NCBI GenBank assembly: GCA_048013815.1
Contig: CM106586.1
Location: 16,926,001-16,990,000 of the forward strand
Length of the DNA: 64,000 bases
Direction: 5' to 3'
Origin: Setoptus koraiensis
Taxonomy: Eukaryota; Arthropoda
Position numbers and translations under genes: made by a program. Below, piece by piece: positions 34,526 to 48,060 of this stretch (its first letter is position 1; every line of letters starts with the position of its first letter). A model generated the notes under the pieces. That model did not search any database. It was not told the DNA's origin and saw only the letters and a list, made by a program, of their open reading frames with translations.

Positions 34526-36289
34526 TGGCAATTCATAGTGATCAATTCAGCAATTCATAGATAGTGATAACAGCAATAGCAAACAGAGATAAAACGGACA
34601 GAGGAAAAGAATTCGTTTGTTGATTAAGAAGTGAAAGGCCAGTGGTGAGTGGCAGTGGTGTTATTGGCCATTATTGGCCATCATTAGACGCCTAATGGGC
34701 CTATTCTTGCCTAAATAAATCATTGTGCGCATTTGAATACATTACGTTACAATACGTTAATATTTGCATCATACATTATCCGCTATAAACAGTGGGCATT
34801 TGCATCCCGTTTGGCGCCAGTCGGGCGTTTGTCCCGTTAGCATCAGCACAACGCAAAGCAGCCGAGTAAAATGAGCCGAGTAAAATGAGCCGAATAAAAT
34901 AAGCCGACGACAAGCTAGACACAATAGCGAGCGGGCAAAGTGTCGCATTAATTTAGATAAATGCCCGTTTCGAAAAAAAGCTTTCGGAACATGGGAACGA
35001 GTTGCTCTGCTCAGTGCCGAATTCAGTCATTTCGAGACGAACCGTTAACCGATTGCGATTGTGACTCACAATTTGTGAGCCGGCAATCAGTTGGTGAGGC
35101 AATGTGTGAGATGCGTTAATTGAGTTACCTGATATTGATGGGCGCAATAATGGCTAGCCAGCGGCTAGCCATTGGCAGTAATTGGCCAGACCATCGCTGG
35201 GCCTGATTGTCGAGTAGCTTCGGGGTGAACGAACGAACGAGCATTGGCGCTGCAGCACAAATGATAAAGTGACAGCCATAACGCTCTATGGGGATTAGTT
35301 GGCCGTCTACTGCGAGCTGTAGGAAGAGGGTGCTTCGATATATGCCGATATATGGCCAATATGCAGATGTGTTTGCAGTGGGCAGCTCGAGCGAAAAGAA
35401 ACAAGTGCTCGTAGTTTGTTTCCATTGAGGATTTTGCTGTTGGAGAGCTGCGCGCCAGACAGTCTCGCCGGCTGGACGCGGCAACAAGTGGCCGCCAATG
35501 TGCGAGCCAATGTGCGAGCCAATGACAAGTTATCGGTTGCAATAATGCCGCAATGGCAGCTTGATTGATCGGTCGTTGTTTGCCATGAGCTGGCTGTGTT
35601 ACAAATTACAATAAAACTGTTGTATATTCATTCTCGTCTAATCATTTGGCCGCGTTTGTGAGTATCAATCAATTTTTGGCCGGCGCATTATTTCAAACTT
35701 TTTGCCTTTTCAAACTTTTCACGTTACGCGAACGTTGCCCGAGAGTTGCTTAAATGGCAAAGTTTACTACTCTGGCCATTGCATAATGCAACTGCGCTGC
35801 TACCTGTTGCCGTTGTTGTTGCTGTTGTTGCCGTTTTTGCTGTTGTTGTTGGTGGCGTTGCTGTTGTTCTGGTCGCGATGATGATTTGATTGGCAGCAAC
35901 GGCTTCGGCAAGAGACGAGGGTGCCACATAATGGCCATGATTATCATGGCATGATACCACTGGCTGGCAAATCTCGGCTTGCGAAGCGGCGGCCGCGATG
36001 TTGCCAGCGCCGCGAAGCCATCGTTGCGAGCCATCGAAACACGAACGCCGCTCAACAGCCGAGCGACAGGTGAGCTGCGGGCCGGCATCATGTCGAATCG
36101 TTGCGGAGTATGGTCGAAGCTGCTGGGCACATTGTGCATGAGCACACATTGTTGTTGAATGTCATGTAATAACTTTTCAATGATTAGTTGGCCAGTGTTG
36201 CAATAATAATGGCGATTCGCATGCAACCTTGAACTTGGCCTCCATTTGATCTAACTGTACTCGCCGTGTTTATACAAGTTGTGCACGAT

Positions 36290-36328
<39 letters not shown>

Positions 36329-38778
36329 ACAACAACAACAGCAGCAACAGCAACGGCAAGTATGGAAAGAGTGAGGCAGTTTGCAAGTTTTTCAGCCAGC
36401 TAGTTAATGGCAACGATGAAATGTTGAGCTGACGGCCATCATCGTGAGTGAGTGAGTGATTGGCCGCGCAACAACCAATACATAATATACAATATATAGT
36501 GTGGTGTGGGCCAGGAAGCCAGTTATGTAATACATAAAAATAAACCGTTATATCGGCGCTGTTACGTGAGCGTACTTTGCGCACAATTGTAACAGTTGAC
36601 TCATCTCGGGGCTGCTGATCCGTCTGTGGCGAGCTGTCTGTTTTGAGTGGCGCGATTCATTTATTTGGCCGATGAATTCTTTCATGATGTAATAGGCAAC
36701 ACACACACACACACACATTGTTGTTGTTCTGTCGTGCCTAATCGGGCCACATCACCGCATGCCTCAGATTGGCTCTTTTGTTCTCCTCTATTCTCTCTAT
36801 TTATATCCACTTTATTTTTATTTTCATGCGAGTGCATGCCATCATGACGGCAAACATCTTGCAAATATCATCGCGTCGCTCTACATACAAACCGGCCCGT
36901 GAGTGGCGACGTCGAGTCAAGTGGCCGAAACAAAGTGTCGGTCGCACACAATTTGATGCCGCTGATGCCCAACTGGCCGGCGTCAAATCACAACAACATC
37001 GGACTGACAAACTCACAAAATATCGGGCTCACAAAACGCCGAGCTCACAACGCCGAGCTCGCAAACGTCGAGCGTAAGCGGGCCAAATGAGAACAAAAAC
37101 AATGCGGGACAAACACGAGGGAAAAAATGGACAAAATTGAGCGTCGTTATGGGCACACAACAATCGGCAAGCTGCAGCAAGTCTCGCCAACGAGCGCTCG
37201 CTGCCCAAAAGTGTCTCGCCGCCCAAAAGTGTCTCGCCGCACAACGGGCCGCGAAAATTTTTCTCTCACAATTGTCTGTCGCTGTGTGTCTCGCTATGTG
37301 TCTGTCGCTGACAGTGAGTATTTTGCAAAGTATTGACCGTAACATATAGTGCGTAACACATACAATTGGATGGTGTGCAATTCGTGGCAATTCGTGAGTG
37401 GAAGCACGAACGCGAACGAGGACGTGTAAACTCACCTGTATGTTCTCTGGCGCGTTGTTTGTTGCTGTCCGCTGGCGGGACACACTGTTGAGTTGAGTTG
37501 CGTGTGTGGCTTGGATTTGTTGTTTTGTTGCAATGGCAACGTTGTTGGATTGTTGTGTCACAGCGCCCACTGATCGTGCTGACTGTTGTTGTTCAATTAA
37601 TTATTGAGTTCATCACAACTCAATCGCTGGCTATGTCTGGCTAATATCGCTGCTGCTAATTGGGCCTGTCCAGACAAAGGTTTGCGTTTGTTTGTTTGCT
37701 GGTTTGTTGTTCGTATTATTTTACTCGTCAAATGCTAATCGAATTGTGGCATCGAAATTGTGACAGCACCCAGCGCTGTTGCTTGATAAGGTCCAGATTG
37801 CGATCTGATGGAGACAACGCGCCCGGCTAGCACATATATACATTTGACATTTGGCCACAACGAAGCGCTGAAAGTCGTCCATTCGCCTGTCCAACACCGA
37901 CAGCCAGCCGCGCATCACTTTCTGGGGTGGCCATCATTAGCTAATCAGCTTATCAGGGTCAGCGGGCATTGCGACAACTGCAAACAAACTCGCTCGCTCG
38001 CTCGATGGGCCGTTTGCCGTGTGCGACATGAGCCCGTTCGAGCAAGCGAATCAATTAGCGCTCGGCGGCTCGCCTGATCTCGATAGGTGCCGTTGCTTTC
38101 TCGGTGGCACAGTTAGTCTGGCGCTGTGATGCGACGTCCAGTTATCTGCCAGCAGTCATGGTGAGCTGTCAGAACCACTCATTATGTCATGCCAGCCACC
38201 AAAGTGTAGCTGCCACAGTATAGCTTTCAAAGTATAGATGCCACAGTATAGTACAGTACAGTGTAGTGTGTAGCAGTGTGTGAGAGAATTCTTATTTTTA
38301 TCCAGCGACACAACAGGTGAATTAACACAGGTCTTGCCATGAGCAGTGTTTGTTTGTGGCGGTGGCCGTTTCGGGACAATTGCACAATTATTCAGTTTCG
38401 CCAGCCACAATGTCAATGGAATTAAATGTCAATGTTATTGCGACCTTTGCAGCGGCCGAACCGTCTCATACGGCTTATTATTATTCATCGGTACACACAC
38501 TGCGATCGACCGATAGACCCATAATCTATGGGCCATACAGCACCAGTACAAGTGTTTTCGCAAACTTGAAGGCTCGCTTTTTCCATTGGCTCGGCGGCAA
38601 CTCTTCGGCGATGATGCATTATTTATGGTCCTGTCCAAACAACGCCGCCATACACTATATTTTATTTATTGAGCTCGCTTCAAAGCCATTATCCAGCTCC
38701 ACTCGCTGGGCGCTTTTTGCACACTTGCTGCCAGCGCTCGCCTGGTACCGAGCCAGCCGAGCCGAGCCAAGCCAAGCC

Positions 38779-38824
<46 letters not shown>

Positions 38825-41239
38825 TGTTGATTGGCTGACACACAACGGCTTCTCGTTGACATTCGCTTGCCAGTCCTGTTGCTGGACAACAACTTTCGAT
38901 TCTCCGCTTCTGTGTCTTTGCGAAAATATTCAATGTAATAATAGCATCAGTTGCGATCGTCGTACAATGAAGACAACAACAACAGCAACAACAACAACAA
39001 CAACAACAACAGCAGCGAGCCCAAGACTGCCAAAATGATCGCTTAGAGCGAACGGTGCCGTCCCAGCATCGCAGACGGCCCAATAATGTATGCATCTGTG
39101 TATTAAGTTCAATGTTCATGAGAAATGCGTTACAAGTCAGCAGTTGGCAGTTGGCAGTTAGGAGACCAGATTTACGAGTTATACGAGATTAGATGTTTAT
39201 AAAAAGAAGTTCAGCTCCATTAAAAATTACTGCACTACTTGACACATGTGAACTCTTGGCTCACCTCGGCTCTCGCTAGCAAAGAGCATCTCGCTGGCAA
39301 AGAGTGTTATTACTATTGGTTAGTTATTCATCATTTAGCCCGACCAATCAAACAGCCCCATCTCATGATGTAATGTGTGCTGGTGGTGCAATGGTCACTT
39401 TTATTTTGATGAAACTATCACTGTTGCAACAGAGATGATGCAAACAACGACAAGCAACAGCAACAACAACGACAAGCAACAACAACGACAAGCAACAACA
39501 ACGACAACGACAAACAACACACCAGCGCATTGTTACAGTGTATACAATGTACACTGCAACAAGGGAGGTGTCATTGACCATGAATAGTGGTGTAGTTGCG
39601 CAATTAATTGTTGTCCGCGATCGCTTGTGGTTATATTGTGGTTGCATTCGCAATGCCACTTCGATCAGTTTTATCTATTTCTGCAAGCATCCTAATCATC
39701 TCATCAAATCAACTTCCTATTTCTGACCGGGCAAAGTCTCACAATTTATTTGATACCCGATCATTGTCATTAACACTTGTCATAAACTTGTGGCTATTGA
39801 GCGCTCTCATGCAACTTACATTATGTAAGTCAAATGCCAAAGTGATGCAACGACCGCTCGATAGTCTAACGATACTTGATGGTACAAGTTGCAGAGACTT
39901 GCAGTGTTCAACTTGAACTTGCCCAGTTCTTTCCACGATACGGCTGCTGCCGCCTGTTGAGCTATCACGGCAACAATTCGTAGAATCATTTGCGATAAAC
40001 ATTCATAGGCATCGCTACATACAATATTTCGCCATATATCCCATCTCAAAACAACCTAGGAGAGCCTCAATTCACAACTTTTGGCCAGCCGCCATACCAC
40101 GGAACACATTGAGGCACTCTATGAGCTGTGAAGAGGCTGCGAATCTCGGTGTGCCGTTCGTCTAAAGTACGAGATTGAAGAGAAGAGATAAAGTAGAGAG
40201 TATAGGACAATGGGCGCTCCCAGAAAAAACATTCCAGCAAGGGTTTGCCTATCATCTCGAAGCGAGAGACTCGATCCTTACGAGCATTAGTAGCAAACTC
40301 GATTCGGAAAGGGACCTTTCGCACTCCGAACCAAACATTAATTTGCTAGCTTTCGTAAGAGTAGTTTCTCAAGTAGTCTACTTGTCTGTTTGTGAAGTTG
40401 TGGTTTTATATCAGTGAGTTACAACAAGAAGTAGTATCTTTGGGGTGACATCCTGAGTACCTTGGATGTGATCCAGTTTCAAACTAGTCATGACTATGTT
40501 GATATTTCGCTATTGTAAAAATAAGCTAGAGCTGCCAAGGTAAATCTGAATCGTCAATTTATTGCCCAATCGTTTGGATTTGTGAGTGATTTCAATAGGC
40601 ACTTTGTTACATTTGCCTACTCCAATGGAAGATCGATGTCCAAAGTCTCTCGTATCCGATCTGCTAGGCTCCCGATTGTCTGTCCTTGACATTGGTGAAT
40701 TTTTATTGCTACACATATATCACAAATATCTGATCAATATCGTTAGATCTGATGATACTGTTTGAGTATTTAAGAATAGAGCAAGCACAGCATGTTCCAC
40801 GTTTGTGTAAGTATGATTTGCAGATAAATGTATAAAATGTGTATGTATTGTTGATAATTGATAATACTAAATTGCAACGAAAATCTATGATTGAATCTGT
40901 CCACCGTTTGTTACATAGATTTTACAATTTTGTTAGTTGATATTTCCTATTATATCATAGTGTGTTAGGTAGACAAACAAAAATGGTGTTTTGATTTTGC
41001 TAACTTGTTGCCATATGTTGTCCGCGTGGCGTTATTGTCCGTGCTACTCGGAATAATATCACCTGACAATGTGAGCCGGGTGAAATACAAGTAGAGATAT
41101 TGAAAATCAAGTGAATCTATTGTTTCTCCATTGCCTCTACTACTTCGACTATTACGGGTGAATTGTCGTTGGAATTATTATCTCTTTGTGGACATACAAT
41201 ATATTATGCTAACCAATAAGAACAAACAAATACACATGA
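34526..41239. other. Long intergenic region rich in triplet repeats
   Basis: About 6.7 kb with no firm gene. It holds CAG/CAA repeats at about 36291-36357, a pure AAC run at 38779-38823, CAA/CGA runs near 38977-39017 and 39447-39520, a 14 bp tandem (GCCGAGTAAAATGA) at about 34861-34905 and an 18 bp direct duplication (CCCAAAAGTGTCTCGCCG) at 37204-37239. A zone at about 39740-40420 is open on both strands and ends, on the minus strand, at an AAT/GTAAGT donor-like site near 39830. It may contain exons of an unrecognised gene. The remainder shows nothing I can support. Confidence 0.45.
38779..38823. repeat. (AAC)n microsatellite
   Basis: A pure trinucleotide run of about 15 units, in intergenic DNA rather than coding sequence. 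It follows a short (GAGCC/AAGCC) pentamer tandem. Confidence 0.9.
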
Positions 41240-42391
41240 TTAGTGCAACAGAAATCCAATGCGCTTCTCAAAGGGATATTCCGGATGATCCGACAAGCTG
41301 TGGCACCAAGTAACGAGAGATGGAATAGTTATTAGATTTTATATATCTACAGGAGCTGTGGCCTAGATCCAGAATAATTATAGATCGGGGCTCTCTCATG
41401 ACGCAACTTACCCTTTGTGATTATCATAGTAGAATATTCTGTCATTACGGCTGAGATCATCGAGGAGTTCAACGTCTTCTTCGGACAAAATTTTTCCATT
41501 CTCGTCGGCCATCTGATTCACGGCTGCTGACAAATTCTCCTCCAATTGTGTTATGTTGTCCGTTTTAATCACAAACGATAGCTCTTTTGTCTTGAGCCAG
41601 TATATTATAATCTGGGCGGGCGTCTTGTTATATTTCGACGCTAATCTATTGACTAGCGGATCATCCAGGGGCGATTGTTTGCCATATTCGGCTGCCGAAT
41701 GGGGCGAACCCAGTGCTGCGAAGGCCTCAAAATGTACGCCCAATTTCTCACACTCTGCTCTCATTAATTCGTCCTGATTATACAAATGGAATTCATTTTG
41801 AACAACATCCACATGATATAGAGAATTCAGTCTGTTCAACTGTTCGATATTGACATTGCTCAAACCGATCAGTCTAACAAGACCTTGCTCTTTTAATTTG
41901 CTCATTTTGATCCACGTCCTGGTCAGATCAACATCTGTGTCTATCAGGACTTTTCCGTCTTGAGATTTCGGATAATAAGTGGTATGGTCGACAAATTTTG
42001 TTGAGAATGGAGCATGCACGAGAAATAGGTCCAAGTAGCAAAGTTGTAATTGGTCCAGCGACATCTTCAAGCTCTCCTCCATTTTGTCCTCTCTCATCAT
42101 GTTCACTGGCAATTTGGATGTGATGAACAGTTCCGATCTGGCCAGATTCACCTCACCCCCTCCGTGACCAATAATATTCCTGAGCGATTGGCCCAACAAT
42201 GATTGTGTTCCATACAACGGGGCGCAATCGAAATGGCGACAACCCATTTGGCAGGCCCTACTGACCAATTCCTTAAACTGGTCACCAGTGACAGTTGGTC
42301 GGGCAGTGTCGGATTGCTTTGCTGAGCCCTCGTTGCTGATATCGTGGGCAGTTCCAAAAGCATATTTTCCATAATTTGGAATGATGTCCAT
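41240..42391 (-). CDS. Aldo-keto reductase
   Basis: Two exons: 42391-41412 (donor GTAAGT, phase 2) and 41297-41240 (acceptor CACAG), together 345 residues. The AKR catalytic tetrad is complete: Asp55 and Tyr60 in FDCAPLYG, Lys93 in TSKLPV and His126 in LVHAP. The small second exon adds the conserved C-terminal HPEYPF motif, which confirms the splice. AKRs are soluble TIM-barrel enzymes that reduce carbonyls with NADPH. The N-terminus is unusual, with a roughly 20-residue insertion (about 18-38) between the first strand and the region before Asp55. The frame stays open upstream to about 42679, but that part looks non-coding, so I start at the ATG at 42391. Substrate cannot be predicted. Confidence 0.88.
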
Positions 42392-43057
42392 GATTTTATT
42401 TTTGATTTCTTTCCTCGGAATGTAGGTTCGTTGCAAAATATATGCGCACTTTAGTGTTTTATCCAAGGGCAACCCTATCTGTATCTTTTTGTGTGATAGA
42501 AGTATGTATGTCACCGGTGTGACTTGACTCGACAAGTTGCAGTTGCAAATAACAAAATAGTTGATAAAATAGATTCGGCGATCAAGATAATTGACGGCGG
42601 GCTCTTCAAATAGATATTCCATCGATTTCTGGAATAATTTGCAATAGATAATTTGTCGCCAAACGCACATGCAAACCACGATAAAGAGCTTGCTAGAGAT
42701 CGATTGTGTTCAGCGACTAATCGATGAACTCAAGTTTTCAGTTGCCCATGGTAACAAGAGACGACAACGTAGAGCAGTTACATAATAGGCACTTCTTAAA
42801 CTTGTTAAGTAGCGATTATGCTTGCATTGCCTCCATGAACATTACCGATGTTCGTTTGTATTCTATCGTTCGTTAACGCTACACTTATGCATGGTATATG
42901 TCACTGACATTGTTAGCTGAGAATAATCAATCTACAGATAATGAGGAATTGTCTGGCTGATGACGAGTGTCATATCTCATGATTGCGTACTCATTACAAA
43001 TTGCAAGAAAGAAAGAGAGTCCATACTTAAGTGCGCTCGTTACGAGCCGTAACTTAC

Positions 43058-43291
43058 GATTTTGTTCAGTTTCAGACAAACAGATAGGAGGAGAACTGCA
43101 TCAAATCGGTTCAACCAAGTGCCGTTTGTGATCTCGGCATCAGATTGGGCAGAATTATGACTTCTAAGAACAGTCAAGTAGCTTATTGTGGGGATTAAAA
43201 AGATGAAAATAATTACGAGTATTGACTCATGTTTTTCTCTCTCCGAATCTCCTAGTCTCGGAGGGAGCGATCGAGTGCTTACTTGGCGCAC
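43058..43291 (-). other. Possible exon with a membrane segment and a strong donor
   Basis: The minus strand is open from beyond 43291 to 43058 and ends at a consensus ATC/GTAAGT donor, phase 0. The encoded segment has a hydrophobic helix (ILVIIFIFLIPTISYLTVL), a likely N-glycosylation site (NGT) and a second hydrophobic stretch. No ATG in frame and no acceptor are obvious, and I could not join it to the AKR gene 670 nt downstream. The family is not recognised. Confidence 0.25.
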
Positions 43292-43525
43292 TCACGCCAC
43301 TCATTCGTTCTCTAATTCCTGATCTCTTAATCACATGGAAGGATTGAACAAAATTGAAACAAAAGGGATCACTCGAGAATTCAAATTGTTCGCAAGTCTT
43401 GGGAGGTCTGCATCAAAGTGCAGCATCATCAATGGATGATGTTGTCTTGGAAATCAGATCGAAGCGCCGAGCTATTGGGTCGCAACGCCTCCTCGCTCCC
43501 CATCAACTCTAAGTATAGATGCAAC

Positions 43526-43528
<3 letters not shown>

Positions 43529-43568
<40 letters not shown>
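43529..43568. repeat. (GT)n microsatellite
   Basis: A perfect dinucleotide run of about 20 units, the longest on this side of the window. Confidence 0.95.
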
Positions 43569-43570
<2 letters not shown>

Positions 43571-46500
43571 TAAGAATAAAATTAACCTCTGTACAGGTGA
43601 AAAAGATCTAATCGAACGGCTCGTGAATATTGATTGTCTAGCCCAGATAAAGTGTCTGATTGTATTTACACCTAGTTGATGATCCGCTCATCTCGCAGCG
43701 ATGCGCGGATATAAACTTTTATGGTCCTCTACTATGTTACATAGTCTATGTACATATTCAACTTGATTTGTGTGAGTGTGTGATTTCGTTATTCTTTCTG
43801 TATCGATGCTACAAGCACGACTATAATGACTATAATGAATGACGCAATCTTTCATCCTCATCTCTTATTACGCAGACAATTCATCTAATCATAATTGTTA
43901 TCTTCTTAGCTTTCTGGTTGGTATAACTTATATCTCTTATAGCGTATAAAAGATACAGATGGCAGCATTAAGGGGCTAACCGATTGTTGCATATGACCGA
44001 TGAATAAGCCGGCCAACAATTTGTCTGATTGATCCATCTGAGATAGGCCCGTATAAACAATTGTGTGTATGCAAATAAGCGAAAAGCAAACTATAAATAT
44101 CTGTGAATAGATGGACATTATATCAGTGATCTCAGGGTTTGGCATTTTAAGTGGCTACATTCATTTGAATATAGAACGCGCACATATACCAATAGGTACA
44201 ATACATCCCAATCAGGCGTATGCATGTCAGTTAATTGAAACGTTTATCTTTTTAGCAAATCGGTAGATCATCTCACTGACAACAGAGCCCAGACCAATTA
44301 CAACAGCCAACAACGGGCAACAACAGGTAACAACAAGTAACAACAGGGTAGCAAACAACGGCTCGTGGGCAAGCCTAAATTTAGATTATGGCCATTAGTT
44401 TGAGCGAGCTTGGCCACATGTTTTGTCATTTTTGCCATATTTAGACGCCCTTTATTTGACACAGTCTCACTATCTGACCAAGCTCACCCGGCCAATGACG
44501 ATACAATATAAATAATGAGAACGCGAATTTATTTTGGCTAATTTAATAAAAACAAAGTTTGATTGTCGTTCCAATGCCAACGATAAGGCGTGCAAACTGG
44601 CAAGCTGGCTAAGGTTAAGCTGATTGGGTCAAATTGAGCAGAGCGGCGTTTTCTCCAACTACCCTGCTGATAGAGTTGCAATCAAAACAAAATGCACTTT
44701 AACCATTGTTGTAATTATCATTGACAGTTGATGGCCCCCATGTTGGACTTCCTGTCGACATTGAGCGATAATTCAAACAATGCCAGCCATGATATCGACT
44801 AAATGTGCGGATGGCATCAACTAAGTAGCAGCTGATGGCAGTGAATCGAAGTCAGCAACGTGGTCGGAATGGGGAGGTGAAAAAGGCAAAGTCGCATCAG
44901 CTGTCATGGCGGAGGCTCTAGTTGAAAGAATGATTAAAGTGTTTATGCTAATTAATGTTACTCTCTGGGCTGTCGTTGGCCGGCATGCTCCACATTGGTC
45001 GGAGGGCAAACTAATAATAATGATAATGGACAGTCGGAGCCTGCAGAGAGCAGCAGCAGTCAATACAACATCTGTGTGTTTATGTTTATATGAGTGAGTG
45101 TTCATTCATAAAAAGGTTTATAAATTAAAACACAAGAATTAAACACATTGAGAGGGCTTTAGCCCTTGATTAAAACAGTGCACAACAATGGCAGTTGTGC
45201 GCTGGCCTCTGCTGTTATGGGCCAGCATTTATCCACCGACAGCGCTGTGTATTAATTGATTGGACACAGAAAGGCCAGTGATTGAGTGAGACGGCCAGCG
45301 AGCAAATCAGTAAGTCAGTGAGTCGGTCGGTCGGTCGGTCGGCCAATCGGTCGTCTGGCCAGCAGTTGTTGCTGTTGTTGTTGCTGCTGCTGTTGTCGCT
45401 GCTGCTGTTGTTGTGTCGCTGTTGTTGTGTCGCTGTTGTTGTGTCGCTGTTGTTGCTGCCGCTGTTGTTGCGATCGCAGCGCAAACGCTGAGATGATGAA
45501 TGAAACAAAAAATGGACTCTGACCCCGCCTTTTTAATGGCCAACTAGGGCCAAATGCAAACGAAACGGAACGCTGGCTCTAGCGAGTCACACCATTTGAC
45601 TATCTGTCAAATGGTGTGCGTTGCTCGTTATTTGTCGTGTTTGGGTCTCGCTCGGTCCGTCCGTCCGTCCGTCCGTCCGCCCGTTGTTTGGCGACAAGTT
45701 GGGTCCGAGACGGGCGAGTGTGGCAGTGCGACCGTGTCCCAGTTGATGTCGGGCTCTAATTTGGCCGCGCTGTTGTCGTCGCCGTCGGTCGTTATTGTCG
45801 CTGTCAGTGGCGCTGGCGCTGGTCGTAATTGTCGTATCCATGGCAGCGCCAATTGAGAGCGCTGAGAGCGACTTGCGGCCGCCGCGAGATGTCCATTCAT
45901 ATTTCATTCTTGCCCATCGCATGTTATCGACTACTGTTTGGCCCTGGCACTGGCCACTTTGATGGGTTTCGTCCGTTCCGTTTGCGCCACAGTCGCTCAT
46001 TCGTCATGGCCAGCAACAGCCGTATTAGCAACAGTGTCAGCAGCCAGGGTCGCAGCCTGCAAGTGGCGGCCGCAGAGAGAGGAAGTGAGCGCCACTGTCC
46101 GCCGAAAACAGCGCCATTCCACGTCGGACGGCGGCCGGCGGCCGCAGGAAGCCCGAGAGCCACAGCCAGCGGCCAGCGGCCGTCGGGCCGAACAACGGCC
46201 GCTGGTGGGCGGCCACAGATTGGCGCCTGTTGTTTGCCTTCATCAAAAATGACAACAATAACAAATGATAACATAACAAGCAGTCGTTGTCGCGTCGTCG
46301 TCGTCGCTGTAGCTGTAGCTGGCGCCGCTGTCGTTGTTGTCGCTGTTGTTGTTGTTGTCGTTGTTGTCGTCGCTGTTATTGCGTAATGCAACTGCAACAA
46401 CAGCGTCGGCCAGCTCGAATGAGACGCCACACACACGCTTGTGTGTGTGTGCGATGGCCGACTTAGCCCAAGCTGGGGGCCGCGCTGAGTCGTGCCAGCG

Positions 46501-48029
46501 AGCAAAGCGAGCGACGCTGGGCAGCTGTTCGGCGGTCACTCACTCATGTTATTCGCTGGCGTCGTACGGCTGGCCCGACACAGCGCTGGACGGCGCAGAC
46601 CGAGCGACGTCCAGCTTATGTTCGGGCTGAGCCGGTTCTCGCGAACTGTTGCCGAGTTCGATTCGAACAGTTGCGTTCGCAGACAGCGAATGCATGTTGG
46701 CAGGCCTCGTTCGAATGCATGTTTCGAATGCAACTTGCAGCGCGTTCGAGTGGCAGCGCCAGCATGCGAGCGTGTGTGCGACTCAGGCCCGTCGCTTATC
46801 ACTCACACACACCAGGCTTGCAATCGCTTGCGAAGGCAAAGCTCACTATGCATGTACAATCATACTGCATGTAAGCCTTGCATTGTGAGGCTGTTGTGCA
46901 TGGCAAGCGATCGAAAAGTTCGAGGGCATCAACTAACAGCGAGTTGTGCATCGCATTGTGCTGCTGGCTGCGAACAAACAGGCGAGAGTTCATTAGTCGA
47001 TTGGCCAACGCAGCGCTAAGACCGAGCCGCCGTTCACTTCTTTTTGCTGCGCTCTCCCACTCCGTGTGCTGGCGACCACGTCCACGAAAACAGCAACAAC
47101 GACAACAACAACAGCAGCAACAACGACAACAACAACATCGACCACGACGACAGCGGCAGCAGCGACATTGCGTCTGCAGCAGGCAACACGCAGCCAATTG
47201 ATTGTTGTTCGCTTCGGCTCGTCGCCGCCGCCTCATCCATTTCCGAGAACCCACAAGCTGCTGGCCGTGCCAAGGCCCGCGTGTGTTATGCGCCCGTCGC
47301 ATCGCCATTTGTGTGCAAGCAGCGCCGCAAGACACGGGCCGAGTCCATTGTGAGCATCACGCAAGCGGCGACAATTTTACAATGCCGATCAGCGGCGCCG
47401 TTAGCTGACATTGGCACGACGACGCCAGCAGCAACAGCATCGCCAACAACAACAGCAACGACAGCAACAGCAACGACAACAGCAACAGCAACAGCAGCAG
47501 CAACAGCAGCAGCAACAACGACAGCGGCAGCACAAGATTCAGTGGGGGCGCCCTCGACAAGTCGCCCCAAAGTCGCACACAAAGCGGAGAGCAACAGTGT
47601 GGGACAGGCCGTGTTTGGCGTCCAGCGAACCTCTGCCGACTGCAGCGGCATCCGCATGCTCAGCATCGGCATCAGCATCATCATCGTTGCGATTATCTTC
47701 TGTTGTGCGCCATTATCGCTTGTGCGTCTCGCGGCGTCAGCTGCTCGCCGATGTTAGTCAGTATTTATTGCGCCGAATCGAAGCGCTGCACTGATTGAGA
47801 CAGCAAACAACAATAGCGAGCAGTGAGCTAAAGTGCGACATCGTTATCGTTTGACAACAACCAACAGCAACGACCAGCCGCAACAACCAACAGCAACAAC
47901 CAACAACGACAACCAACAGCAACAACCAACAACGACAACAGCAACAACGTTGAATAGCAACAGGCAGCAGGGCAATAGATTCTTCCTCAGGAGAGCACTG
48001 TATCGGCCATTGTGAGCTGCAGCGGTGAT

Positions 48030-48060
<31 letters not shown>

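Noticed and set aside
42392-42679. N-terminal extension of the aldo-keto reductase frame
   Set aside because: The open stretch has Cys, Tyr and Ile-rich composition unlike the AKR family, and the ATG at 42391 sits directly before the conserved part.
47044-47757. 237-codon plus-strand ORF rich in Asn, Thr and Ala upstream of the CCDC88 gene
   Set aside because: It is made of CAA/CGA/GCA triplet runs with all three frames open and no conserved motif. I see no way to splice it onto the CCDC88 start.
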